Source: Deltaproteobacteria bacterium (GTDB lineage: Bacteria > Myxococcota_A > Polyangia > JAAYKL01). Taken from it: a stretch of DNA of 64,000 nt. The DNA is taken from the NCBI GenBank assembly GCA_016935665.1, contig JAFGQN010000222.1:1-64000 (forward strand). The letters run 5' to 3'. Of the stretch, positions 8,103 through 16,012 are shown piece by piece. A model generated the notes under the pieces. The model worked only from the letters and a program-made list of their open reading frames with translations, searched no databases and was not told the origin of the DNA. Each line of letters starts with the position of its first letter. Position 1 is the first letter of the stretch. The translations under genes were made by a program, and so were the position numbers.

Positions 8103-9027
8103 TGTATTCGCCTCCCGTCTGATTCCAAAAGAAGACTACGTATGCTCCGGGCATCGTGCATGTCAGGGCTGCGCAGAAGCGCTGGCCATGCGTCTGGTGC
8201 ACAAAGTTCTCGGTCGCAATACCATTGCTGCTTCTGCGACGGGATGCATGGAAATTATCTCTTCTCCCTATCCTGAAACCGCATGGGCGATTCCATGGCT
8301 GCATGTGGCGTTCGAGAACTCGGCATCGGTCGGATCGGGTATTGAAGCTGGGCTTAAAGCGTTGATGCGGAAAGGCAAAATTCCGAAACGCAAAATCAAT
8401 GTAATTGCCTACGGCGGTGACGGCGCGACTGTGGACATCGGTCTGCAGTGGGTGTCCGGCGCCATGGAACGGGGGCATGACATGATTTATGTGTGTTATG
8501 ACAATGAAGCGTACATGAACACCGGTATTCAGCGCTCCAGTTCCACTCCGCTGCATGCGGCCACGACCACCAGTCCGGCCGGGAAAGCCATTGGCGGTCA
8601 GCAGACATGGAAAAAGAACATGACAGAAATCATGGTTGCCCACAACATTCCATACGTGGCGACGATCAATCCAAGTTATCCCTTCGACTTCATGCGCAAA
8701 GTGAAAAAAGCGGCCGAAATCGAAGGACCGGCCTATCTGCACGCATATTCCTGCTGTCCCACCGGTTGGGGCTCCAGACCGGAACTGGGCATTCAGCTCG
8801 GCCGTCTGGCAGTTGAAACAGGCGCCTTCCCGCTTTATGAAGTGGAATACGGGAAGTATAGCGTTCAGGAAAAAGTCGAGGATTTCAGACCTCTGAAAGA
8901 CTATGTGAAACTTCAGCGGCGTTTCCGCCACCTGACCGACGATCAGATTGCCGCGTCACAGGAACGCCTGATTAAGGAATACAAACTCCTCTTGAAAAAA
9001 GAGCAAATGACCAGGGAGGGGGATTGA
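8089..9027 (+). CDS. porB: Pyruvate:ferredoxin oxidoreductase, beta subunit
   Basis: 312 aa, preceded by GAGGAGG. The ThDP/Mg motif is GGDGATVDIG (GDG at 109-111) with N138 in CYDNEAYMNTG. Cys residues suitable for the proximal [4Fe-4S] cluster are C25 and C28 (RACQGC), C52 (ATGCMEI) and C221/C222 (YSCCPTGWG). The strings ETAWAIPWLHVAFENSAS and NEAYMNTGIQRSS are typical of pyruvate-specific PorB, which is why I prefer pyruvate over 2-oxoglutarate or branched 2-oxoacids. The stop overlaps the next ATG, linking the enzyme to NADH-module subunits. Confidence 0.92.
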   Translation: MEKFNVFASRLIPKEDYVCSGHRACQGCAEALAMRLVHKVLGRNTIAASATGCMEIISSPYPETAWAIPWLHVAFENSASVGSGIEAGLKALMRKGKIPKRKINVIAYGGDGATVDIGLQWVSGAMERGHDMIYVCYDNEAYMNTGIQRSSSTPLHAATTTSPAGKAIGGQQTWKKNMTEIMVAHNIPYVATINPSYPFDFMRKVKKAAEIEGPAYLHAYSCCPTGWGSRPELGIQLGRLAVETGAFPLYEVEYGKYSVQEKVEDFRPLKDYVKLQRRFRHLTDDQIAASQERLIKEYKLLLKKEQMTREGD

Positions 9028-9497
9028 TGGATACTGCAAAAGTAGAAGCCATTATTAAGAAACACAATGGCGATGCAACAGCCCTTCTTGCAATTATGCA
9101 GGATGTGCAGGCTGAAGAAAATTATCTGCCACGGGAAGCTGTGGAACATATTGCAAAGAAACTGGAAATTCCGATTTCCAGAATTTACTCCATGGCCACT
9201 TTTTTCGAGTCATTCCATCTGGAACCGCGTGGTAAACATATCTGCACGGTTTGCATGGGAACCGCCTGCCATGTGCGTGGTGCCCAGCGTTTGGTTGAAC
9301 AGCTCGAAAGAGATCTGAAAGTGAAATCCGGCGGAACGAGCGAAGACGGTCTGTTTACGCTGGAAGAAGTTAACTGCGTTGGTGCATGCGCACTTGGACC
9401 GTTGGTGATTGTTGACGGTAAGTATCATGGTAACACCACCTCCGCCAAAATTTCCAAAGTTGTCACGGAAATTCAAAAAGTGGAAGGGGGTAAGTGA
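9027..9497 (+). CDS. NuoE/HydC-like [2Fe-2S] thioredoxin-fold subunit
   Basis: 156 aa, the normal size of the 24-kDa-type subunit. The ATG at 9027 overlaps the porB stop and follows GGGAGGGGG. The N-terminal helical bundle contains YLPREAVEHIAKKL and IPISRIYSMATFF, as in NuoE. The thioredoxin-like half carries the four ligands in CTVCMGTACHVRG and CVGACALGP. In complex I and in bifurcating hydrogenases this subunit binds the off-path N1a cluster and pairs with the FMN subunit, which is the next gene. Its position directly behind porB suggests a complex linking pyruvate oxidation with NAD(H). Confidence 0.9.
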   Translation: MDTAKVEAIIKKHNGDATALLAIMQDVQAEENYLPREAVEHIAKKLEIPISRIYSMATFFESFHLEPRGKHICTVCMGTACHVRGAQRLVEQLERDLKVKSGGTSEDGLFTLEEVNCVGACALGPLVIVDGKYHGNTTSAKISKVVTEIQKVEGGK

Positions 9498-11347
9498 TGG
9501 CCAAAATCAACAGTGCAAAAGAGCTGCAGGCATATAAAGATGAAGTGGTGAAAAAGGTTGAAGCCGCAGGCAAAAAGGAAGTAGCGGTTTGCTGCGGTAC
9601 CGGTTGTCAGGCTTACGGCGCCAAAGATGTAGTGGCAGCGTTTCAGGAAGAAATAAAGAAACAGGGTTTGGACGACAAAGTGGAGATTAAACCCACTGGA
9701 TGTCACGGATTTTGCGAACGCGGCACACTTGTATTGATGCACCCGGAAAAACAGCTGTATCAGAGAGTAAAACCCGATGCTGTTGCCGAAATCGTTGAGA
9801 AAACTCTTAAAAACGGTGAAATCATCGAAGCGCATCTGTATGACAATCCCGCCACTGGTGAGAAACATAAACTGGAGAGTGAGATTCCCTTCTACGCCAA
9901 TCAGAAGCGTCTTATCCTTAGTAACAACGGTGAAATCGATCCCACCAGTATCGATGACTACATTGCCCATGGCGGATATCTCGGGCTGGCAAAGAGCATC
10001 GAAATGGGTCCGGAAAAAACCATTGCGGAAGTTAAGGAAGCCAAGCTTCGCGGTCGTGGCGGTGGCGGATTCCCCGCAGGCGTTAAATGGGAATTGGCTG
10101 CCAAACAGGAAGCGGACCAGAAATACATTATCTGCAACGCGGACGAAGGTGACCCCGGCGCATTTATGGACCGTTCCATCCTCGAGGGAAATCCGCAGGC
10201 GGTTATCGAAGGGATGACCATCGCTGCGTTGGCCACTGGCGCTGATACTGCTTACGTTTACGTACGCTACGAATATCCTCTGGCCATTGAACGTTTGACC
10301 ATCGCATTGGAGCAGGCGCGCGAAAAAGGGTTCATTGGCGAGAATATCCTCGGCTCCGGTAAAAACTTCGAAATTAAAATCAACAAGGGTGGCGGCGCGT
10401 TCGTTTGCGGTGAGGAAACCGCTCTGATTCGCAGCATCGAAGGTAAAACCGGTATTCCCAAGCCCAAGCCACCATTCCCCGCAGAGAGCGGCGTATTTGG
10501 GAAACCCACGAATATTAACAACGTGGAAACCTACGCCAATGTTCCCGGCATCCTTCGTGAAGGCGCCAAATGGTTTACCAGCATGGGAACCGAAAATTCA
10601 GCCGGAACGAAAATCTTCTCCCTGGTGGGCAAAGTAAACAACACCGGTCTGGTGGAAGTTGAAATGGGCATGACGCTCAGAGACATCATCTTCAAAATCG
10701 GCGGTGGCGTACCCAATGGCCGCAAATTCAAAGCGGTTCAGACGGGCGGTCCTTCCGGCGGTTGTCTGCCTGAGTCTAAACTGGACCTCAAAGTGGACTT
10801 CGACAGTCTGACACAGGAAGGTTCCATGATGGGATCCGGCGGTATGATCGTCATGGACGATCAAACGTGCATGGTGGATGTGTGTAAGTATTTCCTTGGA
10901 TTTCTCAAGTTTGAATCCTGTGGTAACTGCACCACCTGCCGTGAAGGTCTGCGCAGATTGCACGAGCTGGTGTCGCTGGTTGCTGACGGCAAGGGCGACG
11001 AAAACACCATTCCTCTGATTGAGGAACTGTGTGAGACGGTTGAAAAGGGCAGTCTGTGTGCTCTTGGAACAACGGGTGTAAATCCGGTTCGCTCCACATT
11101 GAAATACTTCCGCGATGAATACGAGGCGCACATCAAGGATAAAAAATGCCCCGCGGGTGTTTGTACTGAGCTCATTACTTACGAAATCACCGACGCATGT
11201 ACCGGTTGCCTGGTGTGCAAGAAGCGTTGTCCCGAAAACTGCATTTCGGGCGACAAGAAGCAGAAGCACGTCATTGATACCGATAAATGCATTAAGTGCG
11301 GTATCTGCAAAGACGCTTGTAAGTTTGATGCCGTAAGGATTTTTTAG
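9497..11347 (+). CDS. NuoF/HydB-like NADH-binding FMN flavoprotein with extra Fe-S domains
   Basis: 616 aa; starts at the ATG overlapping the previous stop (a GTG one codon earlier is less likely). Domain order: N-terminal thioredoxin-like [2Fe-2S] domain (VAVCCGTGC, C69 and C73 in GCHGFC); NuoF core with the FMN/NADH loop LRGRGGGGFPAGVKWE (about 185-199) and the ADEGDPGAFMDR segment; SLBB region; the N3 cluster motif ESCGNCTTCREG (about 474); and a C-terminal 2[4Fe-4S] ferredoxin (about 565-612; CTGCLVCKKRCPENC, CIKCGICKDAC). This extended build is that of HydB from electron-bifurcating hydrogenases and of NADP/NAD-dependent formate dehydrogenases, rather than plain complex I NuoF. It should exchange electrons between NADH and ferredoxin-type carriers. 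Confidence 0.92.
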   Translation: MAKINSAKELQAYKDEVVKKVEAAGKKEVAVCCGTGCQAYGAKDVVAAFQEEIKKQGLDDKVEIKPTGCHGFCERGTLVLMHPEKQLYQRVKPDAVAEIVEKTLKNGEIIEAHLYDNPATGEKHKLESEIPFYANQKRLILSNNGEIDPTSIDDYIAHGGYLGLAKSIEMGPEKTIAEVKEAKLRGRGGGGFPAGVKWELAAKQEADQKYIICNADEGDPGAFMDRSILEGNPQAVIEGMTIAALATGADTAYVYVRYEYPLAIERLTIALEQAREKGFIGENILGSGKNFEIKINKGGGAFVCGEETALIRSIEGKTGIPKPKPPFPAESGVFGKPTNINNVETYANVPGILREGAKWFTSMGTENSAGTKIFSLVGKVNNTGLVEVEMGMTLRDIIFKIGGGVPNGRKFKAVQTGGPSGGCLPESKLDLKVDFDSLTQEGSMMGSGGMIVMDDQTCMVDVCKYFLGFLKFESCGNCTTCREGLRRLHELVSLVADGKGDENTIPLIEELCETVEKGSLCALGTTGVNPVRSTLKYFRDEYEAHIKDKKCPAGVCTELITYEITDACTGCLVCKKRCPENCISGDKKQKHVIDTDKCIKCGICKDACKFDAVRIF

Positions 11348-11356
11348 GAGGTTCCC

Positions 11357-12091
11357 ATGACAGTTGAAATCACCATCAACGGTGTAAAAGCGAAAGCCGA
11401 AAAAGGAGAGAGCCTTCTTGAAGTAATCCGCAAATACGGTTTTGTTGTGCCCTCTCTGTGTCATCATCATGCAGTGGAGCCCTGTGGTTCCTGCCGCGTA
11501 TGTTTGGTTTCGGTAACAGATAACGGCCGAACCAAACTGGCTGCCAGCTGCAATTACAAAGTTCGCGAAGGGTTGGACGTCACCACCGATTCGGAAGAAA
11601 TCCGTCGCAATCGCGCCATGGTTCTCGAATTGATGCTGGCGGAGTCCAATGCGCCTCAAGTGCAAAAACTCGCTGCGGAGTACGGTGTTACCAGCTCCAG
11701 ATTTTCAACCGAAGAAACCAAAGCATTGGCTGCAGAACGCGATGGTTGCATTTTGTGTGGTCTTTGTGTGCGGGTTTGCGAAGAGGTGGTTGAAGTGGCA
11801 GCTCTCAACTTCGAAGGTCGCGGCGACAAAAGGGATGTAGGAACGCCTTACCAGGAAGCCCCGCAGAACTGCATCGCCTGCGGCGCCTGTGCGTATGTCT
11901 GCCCCACGGACTGCATTGGATTTGTGGAAGAAGACGGCGTGCGCAAGCTTAAAAAATGGAAGCGCGAACTGCCCATGGCCAAAGACCCGAGTGGTCGTCC
12001 CATTGCACCGCAATTCCAGCTGTACTATTTCACACAAAAAGCTGGACTGCCCGCAGACTTCTACAAAAAGGGCGGCCCTGGCAGCCGTTAG
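11357..12091 (+). CDS. HoxU/NuoG N-terminus-like iron-sulfur subunit
   Basis: 244 aa; AGGAGG precedes the ATG. The N-terminus is a plant-type [2Fe-2S] domain with C35, C46, C49 and C65 (SLCHHHAVEPCGSCRVC). Two [4Fe-4S] motifs follow, CILCGLCVRVCEE (131 onward) and CIACGACAYVCPTDC (172 onward). Between them and the [2Fe-2S] domain, where NuoG, HoxU and HydA carry a His/Cys3-ligated cluster, the sequence reads LELMLAESNAPQVQKL with no Cys or His, so that cluster is missing. There is no hydrogenase H-cluster domain or molybdopterin domain. The protein therefore looks like an electron relay joining the NADH module to PorD or ferredoxin. Last gene of the operon. Confidence 0.88.
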   Translation: MTVEITINGVKAKAEKGESLLEVIRKYGFVVPSLCHHHAVEPCGSCRVCLVSVTDNGRTKLAASCNYKVREGLDVTTDSEEIRRNRAMVLELMLAESNAPQVQKLAAEYGVTSSRFSTEETKALAAERDGCILCGLCVRVCEEVVEVAALNFEGRGDKRDVGTPYQEAPQNCIACGACAYVCPTDCIGFVEEDGVRKLKKWKRELPMAKDPSGRPIAPQFQLYYFTQKAGLPADFYKKGGPGSR

Positions 12092-12110
12092 TCTGATTTC
12101 TTAGTCTTTT

Positions 12111-12154
12111 CACGGGGAAGCACAGTATTATGATGTGTTTCCCCGTGGTTTCTT
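12111..12154 (+). terminator. Rho-independent terminator of the por-nuo operon
   Basis: CACGGGGAAGCACA (12111-12124) pairs with TGTGTTTCCCCGTG (12134-12147) over 14 positions, with one G-T wobble, around a 9-base loop; GGTTTCTTTT follows. It lies 20 bases after the stop codon of the last gene. Confidence 0.85.
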
Positions 12155-12361
12155 TTCACAAAGTCAAACATTCCATGGTAAACTCGGTTTATAAGCCGAG
12201 CGCCACCTGTCATGTGCAGGCTATCTGTCACCTTCAGGTTTATGCCCGTCGAAGAAATTTTTGTGCCGGAAGGGCGAAAAAACTGTCCTTTCCACCAATT
12301 CATCCTAAAACGTAAGTTGTGGATTTATCTTATTGACTACGGAAAAATCAGGAGAGAAACA

Positions 12362-12841
12362 ATGCCAAAACAGCTCAATTCCAGTGTCGCACCTATTCAA
12401 TCTTTTTTCAAACATCATCAATGGACGTTTAAATATTGGTTTTTGAGTTCGACCCAGGACTCGTTTGTTCAGTTTTTCAGATATTTGTTTGTCGCGGGAC
12501 TAGCTTTTGTAGTCGATTTTTCAAGCCTGTTCGCTTTCACGCACTGGGCAGGATTCCACTACCTGCTGTCAGCGGCACTCGCGTTTATACTCGGGCTCAT
12601 AACAAACTATTCATTGAGCATCATCTGGGTTTTCACGGAACGCACCATGAAAAGCGCCAAACTGGAGTTCCTGATTTTTACGGGTATCGGAATCGCTGGT
12701 CTTGGCCTCAATGAACTCGTCATATGGCTATGCACGGAATTTATTGGTACGCATTACCTTGTGTCAAAAATTATTTCTACAGGGCTAGTCTTCTCGTTTA
12801 ATTTCATCCTCCGGAAAATCCTGTTGTTTAAAGCGAAATGA
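12362..12841 (+). CDS. GtrA-family membrane protein
   Basis: 159 aa; AGGAGAG is placed just upstream of the ATG at 12362. Four hydrophobic segments (about 38-58, 64-86, 98-118, 128-148) and the pattern FFRYLFVAGLAFVVDFSSLF near the N-terminus, plus a C-terminal F-N-F-I-L-R-K-x-x-L-F, are characteristic of GtrA proteins, which are thought to move polyprenyl-linked sugars across the inner membrane. No GtrB-type partner is adjacent; a GtrA/GtrB pair occurs separately at 20378-21716. It stands between the por-nuo operon and a remnant of that operon. Confidence 0.85.
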   Translation: MPKQLNSSVAPIQSFFKHHQWTFKYWFLSSTQDSFVQFFRYLFVAGLAFVVDFSSLFAFTHWAGFHYLLSAALAFILGLITNYSLSIIWVFTERTMKSAKLEFLIFTGIGIAGLGLNELVIWLCTEFIGTHYLVSKIISTGLVFSFNFILRKILLFKAK

Positions 12842-12872
12842 ATTCATGGATATGTGCATTGGATAGTAGCTG

Positions 12873-12941
12873 CTTTGGTACTACTTCTGGATTTTCAACA
12901 GAAGAAATCAAAAGTTGGCTGAAGAACGCGATGGCTGCATG
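12873..12941 (+). pseudogene. Remnant of a second HoxU-like gene
   Basis: About 69 bases closely match the part of the 11357-12091 gene that codes SRFSTEETKALAAERDGCI: both contain GATTTTCAAC, GAAGAAA, and GAACGCGATGG in the same order and near-equal spacing. The copy has lost frame (one-base differences after GAAGAAATC) and breaks off at the ferredoxin motif. Weaker likeness to the second ferredoxin motif may continue to about 13060. It marks a former duplicate of the NADH-module gene, now separated from the intact one by gtrA. Confidence 0.72.
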
Positions 12942-13067
12942 TCGTCTTTATTGAGAACAACTTGTGCAAAGGCAGATTGACTCGTCCATGCGAAACTGCC
13001 CCGAAATGCGGAATTGTGGCGCAGGTGGATTGCGCACCGAGATCTCTTTGAGAAAGACGGTGGAAGG

Positions 13068-13448
13068 TTACATGTTTTTTTTTATGATTTCCTGCATTTT
13101 TTTTTCCTCTGAAAGAATATGTATATCGTTTGGGTACTCCTTGAGACCCATTTTTAACCAGATAAGATTTTCTCGAATCATAGAACGTTTGCGGTACATG
13201 GTGACCAGTTGGCCAATAGCCCTGGCGCGCTCAGAAGGCACATCGCTTTGGCTCTGACGGATTAGGCTTTGTTCCATGTGATGCATTTCTTCATATGAAA
13301 AAGAACCCAGTCTGTTTTCTCTATTGTCTTCCGGAATGAATGTGCCCTGAATCATTACCGGGTCCTCTGAAAATGGCATGAAGAGGGCCACCAGGCACAT
13401 TAAGAGAATGATTCCACTGATTATCTTCTTTTCAATGGTGAAAATCAA
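13068..13448 (-). CDS. Small membrane-anchored protein of unknown function
   Basis: 126 aa starting at a TTG that overlaps the stop of the upstream GT-C gene (TTGA), with AAGGA about 10 bases ahead. One membrane segment (about 9-26, IISGIILLMCLVALFM) is followed by a soluble, charged, probably helical domain (FSYEEMHHMEQSLIRQSQ, ERARAIGQLVTMYRKR). The C-terminal part, with its alternating helices and the NLIWLKMGLKEYPNDIHIL segment, resembles a single TPR-like hairpin. Translational coupling suggests a role with the GT-C protein, but I do not recognise a family. Confidence 0.6.
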   Translation of the reverse strand: MIFTIEKKIISGIILLMCLVALFMPFSEDPVMIQGTFIPEDNRENRLGSFSYEEMHHMEQSLIRQSQSDVPSERARAIGQLVTMYRKRSMIRENLIWLKMGLKEYPNDIHILSEEKKMQEIIKKNM

Positions 13449-14986
13449 AGGGGATTCCTTATATGTTTTTTTTCAAGTACTATCCAATAGAAGTTGTTTT
13501 CAACAGGGATGTTTGTCAATTGATATTCAGGGTGCGAATTCATTCTGTTTATTAGTACATGCTCCATTGCAAATCGAACAGGAACTTCGGAGATATGCGT
13601 CGCCGGTACACTTGTAAATCCGTTGATGGGAACAAAAATCCGGGGTTTTCTCGACAACGCATACTCAATATCGAATCGCTCATGTCCAACGTCCTTTTGG
13701 GGATACTCCCTGTATACCTCCGGATTGGGAGTGCTGTTGGCTATGTGTTTGTCCGTAAGCCCCAACATGTCCAGCATCGGTAATTTTGAGTAGTAACCCA
13801 GCGCGCCAATATGGGGCGCTGCAATTAACGTGTTTTCAGGATACTGAAGGCGCAGAGCATTTCCCAGTTTTCCGCTGGCGACAATCCAATCTATACCATA
13901 TTGCCTTCGAACAAGCGATTGATTGAGAGATGGTATGAGCAGCAGTAAGAAGATTGTGGCCGTGGCAATGTACACAATCCATTTCATTCTGTTCGTTCTA
14001 ACGAGAGCGATGAGGTGATGTATCGCGTAGGTGGATAATAGAACAAACCAGGGAAACAGTGGGACGAAGAAACGGTGATATTGAAAAAAATCGCCGCCTA
14101 TTGTCAGAAAGTAAACGATAAAGATCAGAAGTGTGACATGTAACGTTCGGATCAGCTTCTGTTCGTGATTGCAATTGTGTATGCGGGGAAAAAAAGCGAA
14201 TATTGCAGGAAGAAATCCGACAAGAGAAATTGGGACGTTCGCAAAAAACTGGAGAACATATCTTCGTCCCATTTCGAGATGGTTTGAATCCAGCATTATT
14301 TTTGCCGTTGCCGTGTTTGGCACCAGTGAATTGAAATAAGTCATTCGAAATATTTGGTAAGCAAGAATCAACGGCAGTAGTCCCTCCAGAAAACCTTTTT
14401 TCTTCGAATTCGGCATTCCCAGAAAAAGCAATGGTGCCAGGAAAACTCCTTCCGGTCGAGTGAGAATTGTCAGTGCTATTAACCCGCCGCTTATGAAATG
14501 AGATTTATCAGTCTGTTTTTCTGATAGATATACATGCACTGCGAAAAGCGCCAGAAACGTGAAAAGCATTGTTTCCATCCCTGATGTCACCCAGAACATG
14601 AACCAGGGCTGGACGCAGATTGTAGCAGAAGCGATGGCGCGCAGAACGGGGGAAGAGTTCAACCCCGGAAATGTGAGAACCAGCAAAATGGCGCCTATCC
14701 CCAGCAGCATACCAATAATTGTGGCGGCATGGAGTATATTTATATCCAGTAGCTGGCAAAGAGTGAGAATTCCCAGCCAGAGAGGACTGGTAAATCCCTC
14801 AACGCGTTCACCATGGTTAAAAACGGGCCCATTACCGGCGACAATGTTGTCGGCGTATCGAAAAAATATAAAAGCATCATCGGCGAAGGTGTAATGATGT
14901 AGCCATGTGTAGACCGCAAACCATAATATGGTACAGATAGCAGTAACCAAAGATACGACGTTTATCGTGTGTTGCTGATGGGGCAT
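13445..14986 (-). CDS. GT-C-type polytopic glycosyltransferase
   Basis: 513 aa with about ten hydrophobic segments. The first extracytoplasmic loop has FADDAFIFFRYADN (34-47) followed by NGPVFNHGERVEGFTSPLW, a pattern seen in AftB-like and related GT-C enzymes that use polyprenyl-phosphate sugars; D36/D37 are the likely catalytic acidic pair. The C-terminal part (about 380-513) is a soluble periplasmic domain. Expected to act at the periplasmic face of the inner membrane on a glycan, lipid A or protein acceptor. The ribosome site is weak. It heads a two-gene unit with the small protein at 13068-13448. Confidence 0.8.
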   Translation of the reverse strand: MPHQQHTINVVSLVTAICTILWFAVYTWLHHYTFADDAFIFFRYADNIVAGNGPVFNHGERVEGFTSPLWLGILTLCQLLDINILHAATIIGMLLGIGAILLVLTFPGLNSSPVLRAIASATICVQPWFMFWVTSGMETMLFTFLALFAVHVYLSEKQTDKSHFISGGLIALTILTRPEGVFLAPLLFLGMPNSKKKGFLEGLLPLILAYQIFRMTYFNSLVPNTATAKIMLDSNHLEMGRRYVLQFFANVPISLVGFLPAIFAFFPRIHNCNHEQKLIRTLHVTLLIFIVYFLTIGGDFFQYHRFFVPLFPWFVLLSTYAIHHLIALVRTNRMKWIVYIATATIFLLLLIPSLNQSLVRRQYGIDWIVASGKLGNALRLQYPENTLIAAPHIGALGYYSKLPMLDMLGLTDKHIANSTPNPEVYREYPQKDVGHERFDIEYALSRKPRIFVPINGFTSVPATHISEVPVRFAMEHVLINRMNSHPEYQLTNIPVENNFYWIVLEKKHIRNPL

Positions 14987-15528
14987 ATATCTCTATATAT
15001 TCTTTAACCGCGGTACGGCAAAAAAACATAGCCCTGTAGAGCTACTGTGTCGAACCCAAAAACGTTTAAACACGAACGGAAAAACATGGCGCAATGACAA
15101 ATTTGAAAGCTGAAAAAATTGATACTCATGTGTCCCGAGGTTGATTGCAACATGCTCAATATCGCGCGCCCAAAGCATCCCAAACACCCCACTTCACCAG
15201 CACCGTTGTGGAATCGTGCCGGATTTCGCCTGTTTGTGCTCGTTGTGATATCTCGTGGCATTCGAATGATTTATCTGGAGCAAATGAATACAACCAGTAA
15301 ACTGGTGGTATTCATTTGCAAATCGCGACGACGCTTTTGGGCGTAGGCGGACGATAACGGCGCCTAAGCTGATTGGACATTTTTTTGAGGATATAGATTC
15401 TCAGAACAGCGTATTGTCGCGCCTTCAGCTCAGTGAAGAGCAAATTATTTCATTCAAACTGAACAATATTTACAATTTTTGATTATGTTTTAACTGGATG
15501 AATGTTATTTGTGGGCATAAATTCACAT
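14987..15528. other. Intergenic region, no gene recognised
   Basis: Short open frames occur on both strands here but none has a plausible start or family likeness. The promoter for the GT-C gene (minus) should lie near 14990-15100. Base composition becomes G+C-richer from about 15560 on, entering the next gene. Confidence 0.4.
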
Positions 15529-15999
15529 ATGAACGAAAAATCGGCAATTGCGCTACACAACATGGAAGCTACAACCGAAATGGCGTTTGAAATTTCTGAG
15601 AACAAGGGAACGGCTCGCCTCGCAAGGGTGGGAGAGCTGGTGCTCGAACCAGCGGCGGTTTACCGGCGGTGGTGCGTGGATTCTCAGGGGCAGGTTTTGC
15701 TGCGCTCTAGTGAATTACGGATGCGGGCAGGGAAGTTCGAGCAGGCGCAGAAGGAACAGCAGTTGACAATGGCGACGTGTCCGCGATGCACGAACGTCGC
15801 AGGCATGGGGCGACAAATCGATCGTCTCCTCATCGAGCGACCTCCCGCAATGGTTTTTGACCAGGCAAGTCGCCAGGTTTCCGAGTCTTTGCGTGAGCAG
15901 ACTCGACGGGAGACCATGGCGCCCGCCGAGACGTACGACCTGGAGGTGCCTGGAAAATTCCTGTCTGGTGGTTGTGATGAGGAAAGCGAGCTGTGGTGA
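15529..15999 (+). CDS. Hypothetical protein upstream of the YfhO-like gene
   Basis: 156 aa from the ATG at 15529; another ATG at 15562 is possible and neither has a clear ribosome site. Codon use from about 15600 on (many CTG, GAG, GCG, CGC) resembles that of the following G+C-rich gene, which supports coding. No family recognised; the GKFEQAQKEQQ segment is TPR-like, and a lone C-P-R-C motif follows. It may be the surviving C-terminal part of a larger TPR protein brought in with the next gene. Its end overlaps or abuts the start of the YfhO-like gene. Confidence 0.42.
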   Translation: MNEKSAIALHNMEATTEMAFEISENKGTARLARVGELVLEPAAVYRRWCVDSQGQVLLRSSELRMRAGKFEQAQKEQQLTMATCPRCTNVAGMGRQIDRLLIERPPAMVFDQASRQVSESLREQTRRETMAPAETYDLEVPGKFLSGGCDEESELW

Positions 16000-16012
16000 A
16001 TTGGGGCTGGGC

